In this document: positions 50,139 to 51,561 of the stretch, piece by piece
Layout: the number at the start of each line of letters is the position of its first letter
How positions within the stretch are numbered: the stretch's first letter is position 1
Source of the DNA: Methanomassiliicoccales archaeon UBA280
Lineage (GTDB): Archaea; Thermoplasmatota; Thermoplasmata; SG8-5
Assembly (NCBI GenBank): GCA_002499085.1
Contig: DAKD01000025.1
Span: forward strand, 22,155 to 73,715
DNA: 51,561 bases
Direction of reading: 5' to 3'
The notes under the pieces: generated by a model
Told to the model about the DNA's origin: nothing
Database searches by the model: none
The model's input: the letters and a program-made list of their open reading frames with translations, nothing else
Translations under genes and position numbers: made by a program

Positions 50139-50690
50139 TTATTCAGGGGGTCTCAGGCCCAACTCGACTTCCTTGGCCCTGACCATGCCGGTGCACTGCT
50201 CCTTTGTGAGGACGCCGGACTTGTAGCCCTTGTTCAGCCATTTCTTGTATTCGAGAAGTTCGCTGTTGGCCCTGTCCAGCTTGCTCCCGCTCAATGGTTT
50301 CCATCCGGGCCTGTCCTCTTGGACAATCGGTGCAGGCTTCTGCGGCACAGGTTCGGGTTTCGGTTGCACAGCATGGGCTTTCGGCTCTTGGGCGACAGGG
50401 AGTTGCGGCTCCGGGTCAGGAGGCGGTTGGATGTATCTGGGGGTCGGTTCGGGTTCAGGTATCGGGGGAGGCGCTGCAGATGGCGTTGGCTGGGCTGGCT
50501 CGGATGGGGACTCAGCGGGCTGCGGCGCCGGCTCATCCTGCGCTGCATCATCCTTCTTGCCGAATGAGAATAGGCCGCCTTTCTTCTCCTTCTTCCGCTT
50601 CCCGCGGGCCTCGATCTTCTCGAGGTCCGCGTACATATCCTTCACTGACAAAGGCTCTTCCTCTTTGGCCTGTAATGAACTAACTGTCAT
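50139..50690 (-). CDS. Pro-rich protein with SHOCT-like C-terminus
   Basis: 183 residues. A basic segment GKRKKEKKG follows an acidic start, then about 70 residues rich in Pro, Glu and Ala. The C-terminal 35 residues (YKKWLNKGYKSGVLTKEQ) resemble SHOCT-type short oligomerisation motifs. Probably disordered; function unknown. Confidence 0.55.
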   Translation of the reverse strand: MTVSSLQAKEEEPLSVKDMYADLEKIEARGKRKKEKKGGLFSFGKKDDAAQDEPAPQPAESPSEPAQPTPSAAPPPIPEPEPTPRYIQPPPDPEPQLPVAQEPKAHAVQPKPEPVPQKPAPIVQEDRPGWKPLSGSKLDRANSELLEYKKWLNKGYKSGVLTKEQCTGMVRAKEVELGLRPPE

Positions 50691-50768
50691 ATAATCTTTA
50701 TTATATCGCGAAATGCATTATTCAGCAGATATGGTATTGTTAATATACTTCTGCGGAATGCACGATTC

Positions 50769-51524
50769 ATGGGCACAAAGCTGTACCCGCTCCATGACAC
50801 CTCCACCCTTGTCAGAAAGCTGACAGAAAAGACCCTGGAGAACTCTGATTTCCTGTACCGGGCGTTGATGAGCGGCGAGAAGTTCCGGATTTATGCCACA
50901 GAGAACCTGGAAACAGCCATGGCCGTGCAGCTCAGGCAAAGGCACATGATATTCGCAGGACAATGGAAGGATGCGTCACTTCCGTCTGAACTGTTTCCGA
51001 AACACCATTTCTTCGTCTCTGCCAGCCCTCCCGAGGTCATAACCCTCCTGAAGGAGAAATACGAGCTGAAGGGAGAATGGCCGTGCCGGCATTTCGTCTC
51101 TCCCAAGCACTTCGGTCCCGGACCTTGGGACGCGCTCGGGCCCCTGAAGGATTCGGATGTCGGCTTCATAGCCCCGTTCTGGGAACTGGGCGGGGCCGAC
51201 AGGGAGGAACACATCAGGGACAGCGTCAGAAAATACGACAGCGCCTGCATCCGGGTCGGAAAGAGACCCGTGGCATGGTGCGGCCTGCATTTCGAGATAC
51301 CCGGCGCCGGGAACCTGGGGTTCGCCCACACACTCGAGGCGCACCGAAGAAAGGGCTATGCTGTGCAGGTGACGAAGGCGCTGGTCAACAGGCTTGAGTC
51401 AAGGGGGGCGCGGGCAACCACCCATGTAATCAAGGACAACAGAGCCAGCACCGCTCTCTGCAGGTCAATGGGCTTTACGGTCATGGGGGAGCGCACATGG
51501 GCCGATTTCGGGAAGCGTCTGTGA
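50769..51524 (+). CDS. GNAT-family acetyltransferase (second)
   Basis: 251 residues, related to the enzyme at 27183 by its two-domain plan. HRRKGYAVQVTKALVNRL is the acetyl-CoA loop, and DNRASTALCRSMGFT the final motif. GTTAATATAC lies about 28 nt before the ATG. Nothing further is visible after 51524. Confidence 0.78.
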   Translation: MGTKLYPLHDTSTLVRKLTEKTLENSDFLYRALMSGEKFRIYATENLETAMAVQLRQRHMIFAGQWKDASLPSELFPKHHFFVSASPPEVITLLKEKYELKGEWPCRHFVSPKHFGPGPWDALGPLKDSDVGFIAPFWELGGADREEHIRDSVRKYDSACIRVGKRPVAWCGLHFEIPGAGNLGFAHTLEAHRRKGYAVQVTKALVNRLESRGARATTHVIKDNRASTALCRSMGFTVMGERTWADFGKRL

Positions 51525-51561
51525 GCACGATTCTGCGAATCTGTCAACTTCTTAGTGATTG

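Overview
The window is archaeal and most likely from a moderately GC-rich Thermoplasmatota-type euryarchaeon. It encodes isopentenyl phosphate kinase, type 2 IPP isomerase, RadB, SRP54, the DP1 subunit of polymerase D, TFB, Gar1, TrmY, archaeal DtdA, KptA, HerA and type IV pilin-like proteins. Most genes have a TATA box centred 24-30 nt before the start codon, with no room for a Shine-Dalgarno site, so leaderless transcription looks usual. Genes inside operons overlap (ATGA) or carry GGAGG-type sites. I assigned the lineage from gene content, not from a phylogeny.

Layout. 1-3000: a three-gene isoprenoid operon. 3000-10370: radB with a winged-helix regulator, an AMMECR1-pyrC pair, trmY-srp54, and a Ras-like GTPase. 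10373-14986: a 1537-residue multidomain protein next to the GTPase. 15000-15500: tRNA-Cys followed by an array of five hairpins. 15600-21900: DP1, a pilin, a STAND ATPase overlapping a creatininase-family gene, and small proteins. 22000-24230: an accessory zone with a two-gene cassette bounded by copies of the tRNA-Val 3' end, tRNA-Val and tRNA-Leu genes that both carry D-loop introns, and many inverted repeats. 24231-28031: metal homeostasis genes (ZIP, NikR-like, CDF). 28039-32930: an AAA/TPR ATPase and a MATE exporter. 33000-42550: HerA, an HDAC-like enzyme, an aminotransferase, e-MtaB, TFB/Gar1 and an M18 peptidase; three of these genes are followed by a related hairpin-rich insert. 42650-51524: tmk, dtdA, kptA, a flavoprotein disulfide reductase, a redox/efflux cluster (GAF-Msr, two AhpD-like proteins, MATE, ArsR-like regulator) and a GNAT enzyme.

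The most unusual content is non-coding. Three minus-strand genes (HerA, aminotransferase, M18 peptidase) are each followed by about 280-305 bp rich in hairpins. The far end of each insert carries a second copy of that gene's own last 6-14 codons, complete with a stop codon. The inserts share a hairpin plan, and their stems differ between copies by compensating changes, so they form a family of structured elements. The 3' ends of tRNA-Cys and tRNA-Val show a related pattern. The tRNA-Leu D-loop intron has textbook bulge-helix-bulge geometry and contains an RNA module that recurs beside tRNA-Val and upstream of the cassette.

On the protein side, a Ras-like GTPase that seems to lack an AUG/GUG/UUG start sits beside a protein made of helical repeats, two copies of a CARDB-like plus roadblock-like unit, and a C-terminus resembling the tRNA-binding end of isoleucyl-tRNA synthetase. 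The same roadblock-like unit appears to be inserted inside the AAA domain of the 978-residue ATPase. All pairings and coordinates were counted by hand.
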